The notes: generated by a model not told the origin, from the sequence alone. A stretch of DNA of 64,000 nt from Pseudomonas arcuscaelestis (GCF_016881005.1 NZ_JACOPV010000002.1:310001-374000), one strand, 5' to 3'. Shown: positions 9,404 to 18,306, counted from the first letter of the stretch. Program-made: numbers and translations.

Positions 9404-9427
9404 GCAGCCGTTGCAAGTGAGCAACGC

Positions 9428-9470
9428 TAAGCTGCAAGCAAAAGCGTGCCGCGCTTTTACTTGCAGCTTA
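9428..9470. repeat. Long inverted repeat (hairpin) between two plus-strand genes
   Basis: The arm starting TAAGCTGCAAGC at 9428 pairs with the arm ending CTTGCAGCTTA at 9470: 19 pairs with one mismatch around the five-base loop TGCCG. It follows the VOC gene stop, so it may end that transcript, but no T-run follows on either strand. The 'caagct/agcttg' wording continues after it (TAGCTTGTAACTTG). Confidence 0.7.
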
Positions 9471-9506
9471 TAGCTTGTAACTTGTCGCCGCTGACCAAGG
9501 AATGTT

Positions 9507-10700
9507 ATGCGAATCATCGAGAAAAACGCTGCGCTGGTGCGCACGCTTACCCCTGGCGAAGACGAACTGCTGAGTGATTTCGTTCAGGGCAGCCTGAGCG
9601 GGCCGCGCCTGCTTCAGGCCAACCAATTGCTGCTCAAGATTCGCGCTGCAGGCCAATGGCTAGCGTGTGACTGTCAGCCACGTTCAATGCCGATTCTCAA
9701 CGTTAACCTCAACGGCAATACCGGCACGTTGTTTCTCAAGAACAACCCCGGTACTGTCGAACACGCCCTCGACTGTGCATTCATCAAGGATGAGCGTGAC
9801 GCTAACCGCGAGCAGAACCCTGACATGTTGCCGGCGGCCTGGTTGCCACCGGATACAGCGCTGCGCCTGATCGGTGATTTTCGCCGTGCAACCTCCGCCG
9901 GCACGGGTGAAAGTAGCGAGAGTAACGACAAACGCGAGCAGCATCGATTGCTGTCATTGCTACTGACACTGATCGAATCCAGTGGCTTGAATGTCTACGC
10001 CACCCACCTGAAGAAAGACCTCACCGGACAATTCGCCGAATTGCGCAGCGTTGCCAGCCGCTACCCGCTGATCGAACGCGTGCCGGCCAGTAACTACCTG
10101 GAAACGCGCCTGGACATGAAGCACATGATGATGCTCAAGGCGCGGCTGCGAGACGCCAAGGCCTTCGGCAACCATCGTCGCTATGGGCTGATCCTCGACT
10201 GTGTCAGCCAGATAAAAGCGCGCAAGGTCTACAACGAACGCAGCGAAGACGGCTTCGACTTTCAAGGGCACCACTTGTTATGGGGTGGGAGCAAGACACC
10301 CGGCCCCCTACTGGCCCTGGCTATCTACTCCCCTGCCAGCGCGGGCAGCCACTTCTACGAATTGATTCACATCGCCAGCGTGCCTGTGCTTTCGCGCGCA
10401 CACCTGTTCCCGGTGTATCGCGATGAAGAGCGGGAACCGCTGAAGATGATCATCTCCCTGATCGACTGGATGGCCAGCAAGAACGTGCGAGTGATCATGC
10501 GCCGTCCGGTGATTGGTGGCCAAGGGATGGACGCATTGGTCCTGAGCTCCGACCAGGACCGCGTACTATCGATATCGCTGACCGACCGTCCTTCAGGGCC
10601 GGAGCCTGAAGAAGAAACCTTCAAACGCTACGCCGACTTCAAAAGCCTCGACACCTTCCGCAAATACGTAGCCGGCTTCTTCATGCGCGGCCGCGAGTAA
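9507..10700 (+). CDS. Conserved protein of unknown function
   Basis: This 397-residue soluble protein is not recognised. The start at 9507 follows AAGGAATGTT. The N-terminal 100 residues include a Cys pair (ACDCQPRSMP) and a beta-rich segment (ILNVNLNGNTGTLFLKN). The middle is charged and helical (RLDMKHMMMLKARLRDAKAFG). The C-terminal half is an alternating strand-helix pattern (LLALAIYSPASAGSHFYELI, VRVIMRRPVIGG) that could be a small-molecule or nucleic-acid binding fold. No signal peptide or membrane segment is present. It stands alone, with a hairpin before it and a repeat-rich stretch after it. Codon use and length leave little doubt that it is a real gene. A role linked to DNA or mobile elements is possible but not supported by any motif I can name. 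Confidence 0.7.
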   Translation: MRIIEKNAALVRTLTPGEDELLSDFVQGSLSGPRLLQANQLLLKIRAAGQWLACDCQPRSMPILNVNLNGNTGTLFLKNNPGTVEHALDCAFIKDERDANREQNPDMLPAAWLPPDTALRLIGDFRRATSAGTGESSESNDKREQHRLLSLLLTLIESSGLNVYATHLKKDLTGQFAELRSVASRYPLIERVPASNYLETRLDMKHMMMLKARLRDAKAFGNHRRYGLILDCVSQIKARKVYNERSEDGFDFQGHHLLWGGSKTPGPLLALAIYSPASAGSHFYELIHIASVPVLSRAHLFPVYRDEEREPLKMIISLIDWMASKNVRVIMRRPVIGGQGMDALVLSSDQDRVLSISLTDRPSGPEPEEETFKRYADFKSLDTFRKYVAGFFMRGRE

Positions 10701-10738
10701 AAAAACACCCGGCTTTCCCCTGCAGTCGATCCGCACTT

Positions 10739-10777
10739 GATCTGCTTTCGATCTGCTTTTGATCTGTTTTTGATCTT
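10739..10777. repeat. Tandem 11-bp repeat (GATCTGCTTTY)
   Basis: Three contiguous 11-bp units start at 10739, 10750 and 10761 (GATCTGCTTTC, GATCTGCTTTT, GATCTGTTTTT), followed by a partial GATCTT and a final GATCC. The array is T-rich on the plus strand and begins 38 bp after the stop of the preceding gene. Similar short GATCTG arrays occur in other Pseudomonas genomes from memory. Function is unknown. Confidence 0.8.
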
Positions 10778-10800
10778 GATCCACCTGCCCCGTTAACCAG

Positions 10801-11035
10801 AAGGGCCGAGTGAAGGTGTTGCGAAAGGGCTAGCGCGTAGCGCCTTCGGCCCCAGCCGAAGTTGCGAATCGTAGTGTTGCTTGCAACGCGTAGATCGCAA
10901 TGCCCTGAAGCGACACCGTAGCGAGGGGACCCGGAGCGCAGCGTAGGGCCCCTGGTGGGGCAAGCCCTTTGCTTACTTTGGGGCGACTGCCAAAGTAAGG
11001 CGCCGTAAGGGCGCAAAGGTGACTCAGCGCCGCCA
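10801..11035. repeat. Multi-hairpin intergenic element
   Basis: No gene is supported between 10701 and 11105. The stretch instead holds a series of perfect stems: CTTCGGC/GCCGAAG at 10844-10861; TTGCGA/TCGCAA at 10862-10900 enclosing GTTGC/GCAAC; CTTACTTTGG/CCAAAGTAAG at 10972-10999; and GCGCC/GGCGC at 11000-11014. The wording (lines such as GGGCAAGCCCTTTGC and GCCGTAAGGGCG) resembles a sequence repeated between genes in many Pseudomonas genomes and often mis-called as a short protein. It lies between two convergent genes. Whether it is transcribed as a structured RNA or is a mobile non-coding repeat is open. Confidence 0.6.
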
Positions 11036-11105
11036 AAGCAAATGGATCAGCACTCAATTGAAGGGCCCCATCCGGAGCCACCCCAATCTCCGCTGTACTA
11101 TCGCA

Positions 11106-12476
11106 TCAACGAAGACCATCACTACGCAGCGCCGCCGGCGTGAACTCAAAGTTCTTCGCGGTCAAATTATATTCAGTACTACGCGACTCCTCGTTACGCA
11201 GCCCGATCACCATATACCGCCCCGAAATCAAATCGTAGAGCGTCTCGGCAGCAATATAGCTGGCCTGCTGGTCGTACCGGTACAACGCATGCCCTTCAGC
11301 AACTCGCCACAACTGACCCTTCTGGTCATAATGATCCACCTCAGCGAGCTGCCAAGTGTCCTCATCAAAATACAAATGCCGCTTGGCATAAACATGACGC
11401 TGTCCCGGCTTGAGCGTGGCCTCCACTTCCCATACCCGATGCAGCTCGTAACGCGTGTGCTCCGGATTGATGTGTCCAGGCCTGATAATGTCGTCATACT
11501 TCAACGTCGGCGACTCCAGGCGGTAGCTGTTGTACGGGATATACATCTCCTTCTTGCCGATCAGTTTCCAGTCATAACGATCTGGCGCACCGTTGAACAT
11601 GTCGAGGTTGTCTGCTGTGCGCAAGCCGTCGGAGGCAGTTCCCGGCCCATCGTAGGCCAATTGCGGGGCACGCCGCACACGACGCTGGCCGGCGTTATAG
11701 ACCCAGGCACGTCGTGGCTCGACCACTTGGTCGATGGTTTCATGCACCAGCGCTACGGTTCCGGCCATGCGTGCCGGCGATGTCACTCGCTGCTTGTAGT
11801 AATACAGCAGGTTGTCGCCATCGCCGGCAGGCAGATCGACCACCTGCCCCGGGAACACCAGTTGCTCCTCAAAGCGCACCGGCGTGTAGTCGCCGTTCAC
11901 CTGTGGCGTGGCCTGGATAAAGCTGCGCTGGTAGCTGCCACCCAAGTAGCGGGTTATGTGGTTCCAGATGACCTCCACCCCATTGCGAGGAATCGGAAAA
12001 GCGTAGTAACCACTGGCAGAGAAATTGGCCAGGCCACTGCCGTTATTGGTTGCGGTGACATGCAGCGCGCTGTCCTTGGCGCGCTTGGCGATCTCGGCTG
12101 GAATCGCCGCCGAACGATGGCTGGGATACACCGGGATCCGGTAAGTTTGTGGGTAGCGTTTGAACAGTGCCAACTGGCCGGTGCTGAGCCTGTCCTTGTA
12201 TTGCTCGGCATTGGCCGCAGTAATGACCAATAGCGGCTTTTCACTGGCGAACGGATCGCTCATGAAGCCATTGGCATCCACCTTGCCGGTGTCCTTCGAT
12301 AGCCCGCCGGTCCAGGCCGGAATCGTGCCGTCGGCGTTGCCTTCCTTTTGCGCGCCAAGGGGGGTCAATGTGGTGCCGAGTTGCTCGGCCTGCTGTGGCG
12401 ATACTTCAGCCATGGCGCTGGAGGCCAGCACCATCAATGTTATCGAGGCGCAGGTGATCAATGCGTGTGCTTTCAT
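11106..12476 (-). CDS. DUF1329 exported protein
   Basis: The 456-residue product has a clear signal peptide ending near residue 23 (VLASSAMA) and matches the DUF1329 family, periplasmic proteins related to outer-membrane lipoprotein-sorting folds. Repeated features are DLPAGDGDNLLYYYKQRV, RRVRRAPQLAYDGPGTASDG and a C-terminal beta-rich half (KRHLYFDEDTWQLAEVDHYD). DUF1329 genes are commonly found next to DUF1302 genes, as here: the DUF1302 gene ends only 15 bp upstream. Together they are thought to move or handle hydrophobic substrates at the outer membrane, but no reaction is established. It is the last gene of the minus-strand set that begins with the amine oxidase at 16327 and is followed by the hairpin element. 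Confidence 0.85.
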   Translation of the reverse strand: MKAHALITCASITLMVLASSAMAEVSPQQAEQLGTTLTPLGAQKEGNADGTIPAWTGGLSKDTGKVDANGFMSDPFASEKPLLVITAANAEQYKDRLSTGQLALFKRYPQTYRIPVYPSHRSAAIPAEIAKRAKDSALHVTATNNGSGLANFSASGYYAFPIPRNGVEVIWNHITRYLGGSYQRSFIQATPQVNGDYTPVRFEEQLVFPGQVVDLPAGDGDNLLYYYKQRVTSPARMAGTVALVHETIDQVVEPRRAWVYNAGQRRVRRAPQLAYDGPGTASDGLRTADNLDMFNGAPDRYDWKLIGKKEMYIPYNSYRLESPTLKYDDIIRPGHINPEHTRYELHRVWEVEATLKPGQRHVYAKRHLYFDEDTWQLAEVDHYDQKGQLWRVAEGHALYRYDQQASYIAAETLYDLISGRYMVIGLRNEESRSTEYNLTAKNFEFTPAALRSDGLR

Positions 12477-12491
12477 GACAAGGCTCCAGGA

Positions 12492-14285
12492 TCAGAAGGA
12501 CACACCAACACTGAGCGACAGGTTGTCGCGATCAATGTCGGTGTTGAAGTCGCCACCGAAGTAGTCGGTGTAACTCAGGCTGACGGTGTAGGTATTGCGA
12601 TAGTCGGCATCCAGGCCAAGGCTTACTGCCTTGGCACCCTCGTTGAAGGTCGGGCCGTAACCATCGACGTCGTGCGACCAGGCAAGGTTGGGCGTAAGGT
12701 TGATACCGGCAAATACGTTGGTGTACTTGATGGCACTGTAGGCGCGATAACCCCATGAATTTTCGGTGTAGTAGCCATGACGGCCGCCTTGGGACAGGTC
12801 ACCGAAAACCGAGTCCCGGCCATAGCGCTGTTTATCCAGCCCTTCCAGGCCACCGATGTGAGTCAGGCCGATCTCCACTGCCAGGCTGAGTGAGTCGGCA
12901 CCGAGCATCGGGTCGAACAGGTGCAGGAAGGTGGTCTGCACCTGCGTCACTTCCTTGCGTTTCCAACCCTGGACCCGTTGTCCTTCCTCGGTCAGCACGG
13001 TGGGCTCGACGATGCTGCCAGTGAGCGCCTCGAATACCGGGTTTAGCACGCCGCCCGAGAGGTCCGCGGTGTTGATCGACAAAGGCTCATTGGGGCGGTA
13101 GCTCAACTCGCCGCTCCATGCGGTGCCGGTAGGCAACTCGGTCGCAAAACTCAAGCCGTACAGGTGGATGTCTTCAGGGTAATCAATGGAGTAATGGGTG
13201 TTGCCTGCACCGGTAGCCAAGCCCAGGGCGAACTGCTGGTCCGGCGACAAGGCGCCGAAGGCCGGGTCATTCTGGATGAAATCAACCACGCCTTCCTCGG
13301 TGCGCAGCGCGAACTTGGGTTTACGCGAGTGATAATTGATGTAGTAGGCGCCGTACTCCACCCCATCACCCAGCCAGCGCAAGGCCAGGCCGAACTGCCC
13401 ACTGTCGCGCGCCTCATTGTCCTTGTCGCGCGGCAGGATCACGCCCTCGTTGCTGATGCTGCGATCGAGAATGCCGAAACCGAGGCCGGCGTTGGCGGCG
13501 ATCGGCTGCAGCGGGGCAATGTCGGCCAAACCGGCATTGAGATTGCGGTCGCACCCCTTGGGCACCGGATCGACACCGAAAAACGTGCCACAGTTGGGCA
13601 GCGCGTAGGGTTTCCACTGCAACTGGTAAAACCCCTCGACACTCAGGCTCTCGGTCAGACTTTGGGAGAAATACAGCATACTCACCGGAATCAGGCCCTC
13701 CTTGAGCTCGGACCCCGGGCGCTGCAGTGCAGAAACATCAAGCGGGTTGATGGCGTTGATCGAGTTGCCGATGAACAGGCTTTCACCCCAGCTCACCACC
13801 TGCTTGCCGACACGAACCTCACCAGGACGATCGGCAATTTCATAGCGTTGGGCAATGAATGCATCGAGCAATTGCGTCCCCGATGAACGCGATGACATGA
13901 CGCGTCCATCGTCACTTATTTGCTTGAACGGGCGATGCTCATCCTGCAGCTCGAAGTCGTACCAGTATTTACCGCGCACGAACGCACGGGTGTCCCCGTA
14001 CGACAGTTCAAGGTCATGCACGCCCTTGAAAATCTTTGAATAGGTTTCGCCTTTCTTGAAGTTCTGCCGACCGTCGTCACCTGAAGTCGAGAACCCAGTA
14101 CCACCGTTTTCGGCGCCGATCAGCTTGGAGGCGGCATCGGACATGGCCCAACTGGCACCAATCGACAGCGAGGAGTCGAACTGGCCACGAAGCCCGCCGA
14201 TTTCGAAGTCAGCGGCAGCAGCCGGCACTGTCGCCAGTGCCACAGCGACTGCGAGCACAGAGCGTTTGAGGGGGGTGATATGCAC
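12492..14285 (-). CDS. DUF1302 outer-membrane protein
   Basis: This 597-residue protein has a signal peptide (VAVALATVPAAAA) and the amphipathic beta-strand pattern and terminal phenylalanine (LSLSVGVSF) of an outer-membrane beta barrel. It fits the DUF1302 family, which opens with FEIGGLRGQFDSSLSIG and contains VRVGKQVVSWGESLFIGNS. A Cys pair (NCGTFFGVDPVPKGC) may form a surface-loop disulfide. The partner DUF1329 gene follows after 15 bp and a cytochrome c gene precedes it by 64 bp, so the three are probably co-transcribed. DUF1302/DUF1329 pairs occur near catabolic operons for hydrophobic compounds. The cargo here might be the substrate or product of the upstream amine oxidase, which is inference. 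Confidence 0.85.
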   Translation of the reverse strand: MHITPLKRSVLAVAVALATVPAAAADFEIGGLRGQFDSSLSIGASWAMSDAASKLIGAENGGTGFSTSGDDGRQNFKKGETYSKIFKGVHDLELSYGDTRAFVRGKYWYDFELQDEHRPFKQISDDGRVMSSRSSGTQLLDAFIAQRYEIADRPGEVRVGKQVVSWGESLFIGNSINAINPLDVSALQRPGSELKEGLIPVSMLYFSQSLTESLSVEGFYQLQWKPYALPNCGTFFGVDPVPKGCDRNLNAGLADIAPLQPIAANAGLGFGILDRSISNEGVILPRDKDNEARDSGQFGLALRWLGDGVEYGAYYINYHSRKPKFALRTEEGVVDFIQNDPAFGALSPDQQFALGLATGAGNTHYSIDYPEDIHLYGLSFATELPTGTAWSGELSYRPNEPLSINTADLSGGVLNPVFEALTGSIVEPTVLTEEGQRVQGWKRKEVTQVQTTFLHLFDPMLGADSLSLAVEIGLTHIGGLEGLDKQRYGRDSVFGDLSQGGRHGYYTENSWGYRAYSAIKYTNVFAGINLTPNLAWSHDVDGYGPTFNEGAKAVSLGLDADYRNTYTVSLSYTDYFGGDFNTDIDRDNLSLSVGVSF

Positions 14286-14349
14286 AGTTTGTTTTCCTTA
14301 TTATTGGCGTGTCACCTATCGGCGGGCGCTAGCATCCCGCCCTGGCAGG

Positions 14350-14721
14350 TCACTCGTTTGCTTGCAGGAAACAGAGCACGTCACGACGCTCACCGGCGTT
14401 GCGCAAGCCACCAAAGGCCATTGCTGTGTCAGGGAACATCGCTGCGGGAGAGGTCAGCCAGCGGTCGAGCTGTTCAACGGTCCAGGTACTGTTTGCCCCA
14501 GCAAGATCGGTGGAATACTTGAAACCCGGCGTCGTACCGATCGCACGACCCACGACACCGGCCAGGCGCGGTCCGACATGATCGGAATCGAGTGCATGGC
14601 AAGCCGCGCATTTGGTCTGGAAGGCCTGTTGTCCGGAACCGACATCGCAATCAGCAGCCAGAATGGCCTGACTGAGTGCCAACAGGCAGACACCAACCAG
14701 CGGTTGAATCAGGTGATGCAT
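14350..14721 (-). CDS. Periplasmic class I cytochrome c
   Basis: The 123-residue product has a signal peptide (about residues 1-22) and one heme-c site, C38-A-A-C41-H42. The following GPRLAGVVGRAIG is typical of mitochondrial/c2-type cytochromes, and M101 in AMAFGGL is the likely sixth heme ligand. Two extra cysteines, C25 and C117, may pair. It lies 146 bp downstream of a NicA2-like amine oxidase. In P. putida S16 the nicotine oxidoreductase NicA2 passes electrons to its neighbour cytochrome c CycN instead of to oxygen. The same arrangement here suggests this cytochrome takes electrons from the amine oxidase and hands them to the respiratory chain. The ribosome site GGGGAA is seven bases before the start. 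Confidence 0.9.
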   Translation of the reverse strand: MHHLIQPLVGVCLLALSQAILAADCDVGSGQQAFQTKCAACHALDSDHVGPRLAGVVGRAIGTTPGFKYSTDLAGANSTWTVEQLDRWLTSPAAMFPDTAMAFGGLRNAGERRDVLCFLQANE

Positions 14722-14867
14722 CTTGAGGTTCCCCAGTGGTATTCGTGGAGAACCTAAGGTGCCACGGAGCGCGTTTGACTAATCGTTAGGCCATGCCAGT
14801 GATTTGTCTTTGGGCGCCAATCGATGACCGGCAGAGTGGGCGACGCAGCGCCCGCAGGCCGTATGAC

Positions 14868-16327
14868 TCAACCCAGCAATGCTTTGGTGCGCAATGCAGC
14901 CAGGCTGCCGGCGCTGATGGCGCCGTCGATGAAGCCGCGCCAGCCCTCGCCATGGTCGCCCTGGCCGAATATCACCCGCCCGCGATCCTTCTGGAAGTGG
15001 TCGTAATACTTGCCCAGCCACTTGGGCTTGTAGCTGCAGTAGGTGCCACGCGCATAAGGGTCCAGGGTCCACTCGTAGCCGTAGCACGCTTCGACTTCCA
15101 GGTCCGGATAGAAGGTGCTAACAACCGCTTGCACAGCATCGCGATCCTGAATGTCGAGCTTCTGTGGATCGGCACCGAAGGCGACAAAAATAGTGTGATC
15201 CTGCGCCTTGGCATACGTCGCGAGTAAATTCAGTGGGTGATCCGAACCTGCCACCCCCAGGCGCTTGCCGTCTTCGGGCAGTTTGCCCTTGGTGCGGATA
15301 AACACCTTGATACCGCTGCCGGTGTGCTTTTCCTTTGCCGCTTCAACCAGCGCCGGGTCCAGGGCCGGGCTGAAGGCGATACGCGGCAACACGTTCATCG
15401 GCACGGTGACAATAACTGAAGCGGCACGGATTACCTCCCCCCCTCAGTCGTCACCAGCACCCGGTCACCCTGCTCTTGGACCTTGGCAACCACGGTAGAC
15501 AAACGAACCTCTGGCTTGCCCTCGTCGATCATCGCGTTGATCAGGCTGATGCTGCCATCCTTGAAGCTGTAGCGCCCGCAAGCATCGACGAACGCGGTCA
15601 TGTTGCCACCAGGCAGCGACCACCAGCGTGCGATCTCGGCATAGGACGTGCGATCGCTGGTGGTGTGGGCAATACCGGCGACATAGGCGTCGATGAAGCT
15701 GTGCTCCAGCGGGGTGAGCTTCAACTGCTTGAAGCGATCGGCACCGCTCATGGCATCGACGGCGAGCAGCTGCTGCCACGTGTGCTTGGCGTCGTAGGGG
15801 CGTTCCCAGAGTTTGGGCGCCTGGGCAAAATAGTCCTTGAGCGCCTTAGAGATACCGATCAATTCCTCAAGCTTGGGCTCGACCGCCTTGCCTTCGTGAA
15901 TGATACGAATCGTCTGGCTTTCTTCTGAAAACGGCTCTGGGGTTTCTTTGAGCTTCAAGCCGTAGCGCTGTACTTCAGCCCAGACAAAGGGTTGGGTCCA
16001 GTGGATCCAGGTGCCTCCGAGCTCGATCTTGTGGCCCTGGAACTCACTGCTGAACGTTCGCCCGCCGAGACGATTGCGCGCCTCCAGGACCAAGGTCTTG
16101 TAGCCATTTTTCATGCTGTCGCGTGCAGCGGTCACCCCCGCGAAACCGGCACCGATGACCACCACGTCGTAATCGCAGTCGTCACATTTGGCCATGCGGC
16201 CTTCGCCGGCCGTCGCCATACCGATAGACACTGCACCGGCCGAAACCGCAGCACCGGCTGCACCCACTACACCGGCATTCCTGAGAAACTTGCGACGGCT
16301 TACGCCATGCCCTTGCTTGTTAGCCAT
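14868..16327 (-). pseudogene. NicA2-like Tat-exported flavin amine oxidase, interrupted by a frameshift at a G7 run
   Basis: Two adjacent frames, 16327-15431 and the frame ending at 14868, together encode an FAD amine oxidase of about 486 residues. A twin-arginine signal (VSRRKFLRN) opens it, then a Rossmann motif (VVVIGAGFAGVTAA) and NRLGGRTFSS. The C-terminal part has the flavin-binding IFGQGDHGEGWRGFIDGA. The wording follows NicA2 of P. putida S16. The break lies in a run of seven G (15437-15443 on the minus strand). With seven, the frame reads T-E-G-G-R-stop. With eight, it continues T-E-G-G-E-V-I-R-A-A-S-V-I-V-T-V-P into the second frame. Causes could be a one-base loss, phase variation, a read error, or -1 slippage on G-GGG-GGG. 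Everything else is intact, so decay is recent or absent. The substrate is an amine, probably not nicotine itself. A GGGTGGGG ribosome site precedes the start. Confidence 0.85.
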
Positions 16328-16462
16328 ACCCCACCCTTCCCATTGTCATCCTGCCTGGCGGCAACCTCCAGCTAACATGCCAAAAGAAAGGGGGGAACAA
16401 TTGTCAGGGTATGCCAATGACTTACCATTGAGTGCCAGCAGGGTCCGAGCGAGTGAGACCGC

Positions 16463-17377
16463 TCAGTAGTCGTACCGATCGACCGCTCGGCGCCGCTCGT
16501 TGTCATCACGCATGTCGTAGTTGGCGGTGGTCTGGATGTTGGTGTGATGCGCAAGCTTCTGCGCAATCGACAGGTCGTGCTCTTCGATGACCCGGGTGAT
16601 GAACGAGCGACGAAAATCGTGCGGCATGATCTTTACCCCGACCTGGGTGCCACGCTGGCGGGCAATGTAGTAGATCGCATGTTTGGTGATGCGCTCGCGG
16701 GTAATGTGACTGCCCCGGCGAATGCGATTGAACAGGAAGTCATCGTCGGCCTGGCCTTCAGGCAGATGGTCACGACGAAAGGCCAGCCAGGCATTGAGTT
16801 TCTCGAACGCCCAGGTTGGCGCATATTTGATCAACTGCTTATTGCCCTTGCCCAGCACCTGCAGGCTGCGTTCGCTGAAGTCGACCTGATTCAAATCCAG
16901 GTTCACTGACTCGGACTTGCGCATGCCGGTGCCATAAAGCAAAGCGATTACCGCCGCATCGCGCAGCCCTTGCGGTCGTGGGTCTGCCGCACAGGCATCC
17001 ATCAGCTCCCGGATCAGGCTGCGCTTGAGGTTGCGCCCGCTGGGCAGGCGTGTACCTTGCGCCGGCTTGACGGTACGAATGCGCAACAGCTGATCCTGAC
17101 TGATCAGCCCCAGCCGCCAGGCTTCGTTCATCACCCCACGTACCGCATTGACATACAACGATGAGGTATTGGGGGCGTAGCCATCGGTACGCAAAGCCGC
17201 TACCAGCGCCGTGACATGCCCCGGCTCGAGCTGGTACCAAGGCACATCGCTGATGTCGCAATCCTCAAAGCCCAGGCGATCAGCGGCATCCTGAAGGATG
17301 TACTTCATGGTCAATTGACTGGAAGGCGCCAGGCGAGCGAGGTATTGCAGCAACGGATTTTGCAGTGAATCGGACAA
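16463..17377 (-). CDS. Tyrosine recombinase / phage-type integrase
   Basis: This 304-residue protein is a complete tyrosine recombinase. It has an N-terminal SAM-like DNA-binding half (about residues 1-110) and a catalytic half with R153 (GTGMRKSE), a lysine near 177 (LGKGNK), H253 and R256 (MPHDFRRSF), H277/H278 (LAHHTNI) and the nucleophile Y287 (TTANYD). All catalytic residues are present, so strand exchange should be possible. It stands alone: no excisionase, phage or conjugation genes, no tRNA and no obvious direct repeats flank it. The family includes integrases that stay behind after an element has decayed, integron-like enzymes and chromosomal recombinases. Its position just upstream of the frameshifted oxidase on the same strand is noted, but no link is shown. 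Confidence 0.9.
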   Translation of the reverse strand: MSDSLQNPLLQYLARLAPSSQLTMKYILQDAADRLGFEDCDISDVPWYQLEPGHVTALVAALRTDGYAPNTSSLYVNAVRGVMNEAWRLGLISQDQLLRIRTVKPAQGTRLPSGRNLKRSLIRELMDACAADPRPQGLRDAAVIALLYGTGMRKSESVNLDLNQVDFSERSLQVLGKGNKQLIKYAPTWAFEKLNAWLAFRRDHLPEGQADDDFLFNRIRRGSHITRERITKHAIYYIARQRGTQVGVKIMPHDFRRSFITRVIEEHDLSIAQKLAHHTNIQTTANYDMRDDNERRRAVDRYDY

Positions 17378-17658
17378 ACCAGAAATCCTGTAGAGCTGAG
17401 TTGCGGTCAGAATGACCGCACCCTGTCATTGTGATATGTGCCAGCGCAGTGGCAGATGACCCAGATCATCACCAGGCCATTGATTGGTAAGCAAATTGTG
17501 CTCACCACGGGCGCCGATAGTACCTCATCAGTGCTACCGGAATCGATTGAGGGCAATATCATGGCCACCTCATCCAGGCCGAATAGCAGTGCCAATCACC
17601 TGCCCGGCAGCGGGTTTTACCGCTACAGTAGCTCACGTCCCTTCAAGCCCGAGGTAGC

Positions 17659-18306
17659 ATGGCTTTCCATCGACTAACCCGCAGCCACCCTCGCCTGAGT
17701 ATTGCAGCGCTTGTCGGTGTCCTGAGCGGCTGGCTGGTGCCGGCCAATGGCTGGGTCGAGCACGTGCTGATCGGCTGGAATACCGGTGTCTGGCTCTACT
17801 TGGTGCTAATCCTGTGCCTGACCCTCGGGGCCAGCACCGAGAAAGTACGCAAAGTCGCCAGCATCGAGGACGAAAACGCGGGCCTGGTGCTGTTCACCGT
17901 AAGCATCGCTGCCATCGCAAGCCTGGTAGCGGTGATTCTGCAACTGGCCGCCGGGGCCAAACTTGCCGATGGGCCTACCGCCCTGCAACTGGCCTTCACT
18001 GGCTTTACCGTCGCCGGGTCATGGCTGCTGGTCGGTGCCATTTTCAGCCTGCATTATGCCCACCTGTTCTACACCGCCCACGCGCACGCGCCGCTGCTGC
18101 GTTTTACCGACGATGAGCGTAACCCCGACTATTGGGACTTCCACTATTTTTCCTTCACGTTGAGTGTGGCAGTACAAACCTCGGATGTCGGCGTGGCCGG
18201 TCGCGAAATGCGCCGGGTGGTGCTCGCTCACTCACTGGTGGCGTTTGTGTTCAACACCGCCATTCTCGGTTTCACCATCAACATGGCAGCGGCGCTGATC
18301 AACTGA
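17659..18306 (+). CDS. DUF1345 inner-membrane protein
   Basis: The 215-residue product has about five membrane segments ([89 protein letters not shown]) and matches the DUF1345 family. The hallmark is the loop [20 protein letters not shown] between the fourth and fifth segments. Function is unknown; the TM-loop signature resembles the pore half of ion-channel-like proteins, which is only suggestive. It is a single gene. The 281 bp upstream (17378-17658) hold no gene I can support, only a 38-codon frame beginning at 17561 behind GAGGG that overlaps this start. Confidence 0.85.
   Translation: MAFHRLTRSHPRLSIAALVGVLSGWLVPANGWVEHVLIGWNTGVWLYLVLILCLTLGASTEKVRKVASIEDENAGLVLFTVSIAAIASLVAVILQLAAGAKLADGPTALQLAFTGFTVAGSWLLVGAIFSLHYAHLFYTAHAHAPLLRFTDDERNPDYWDFHYFSFTLSVAVQTSDVGVAGREMRRVVLAHSLVAFVFNTAILGFTINMAAALIN

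Noticed and set aside
10681..11081. Short minus-strand frames across the hairpin element
   Set aside because: Their sequence comes entirely from the repeated stems; such frames are commonly mis-annotated in Pseudomonas repeats.
11019..12233. 404-codon plus-strand open frame opposite the DUF1329 gene
   Set aside because: The opposite strand encodes a complete signal-peptide-bearing DUF1329 protein; this frame starts inside the repeat element.
17438..17677. 79-codon plus-strand frame before the DUF1345 gene
   Set aside because: No family resemblance and it overlaps the DUF1345 start; only the inner ATG at 17561 has a ribosome site, and the 38-codon product is not protein-like.
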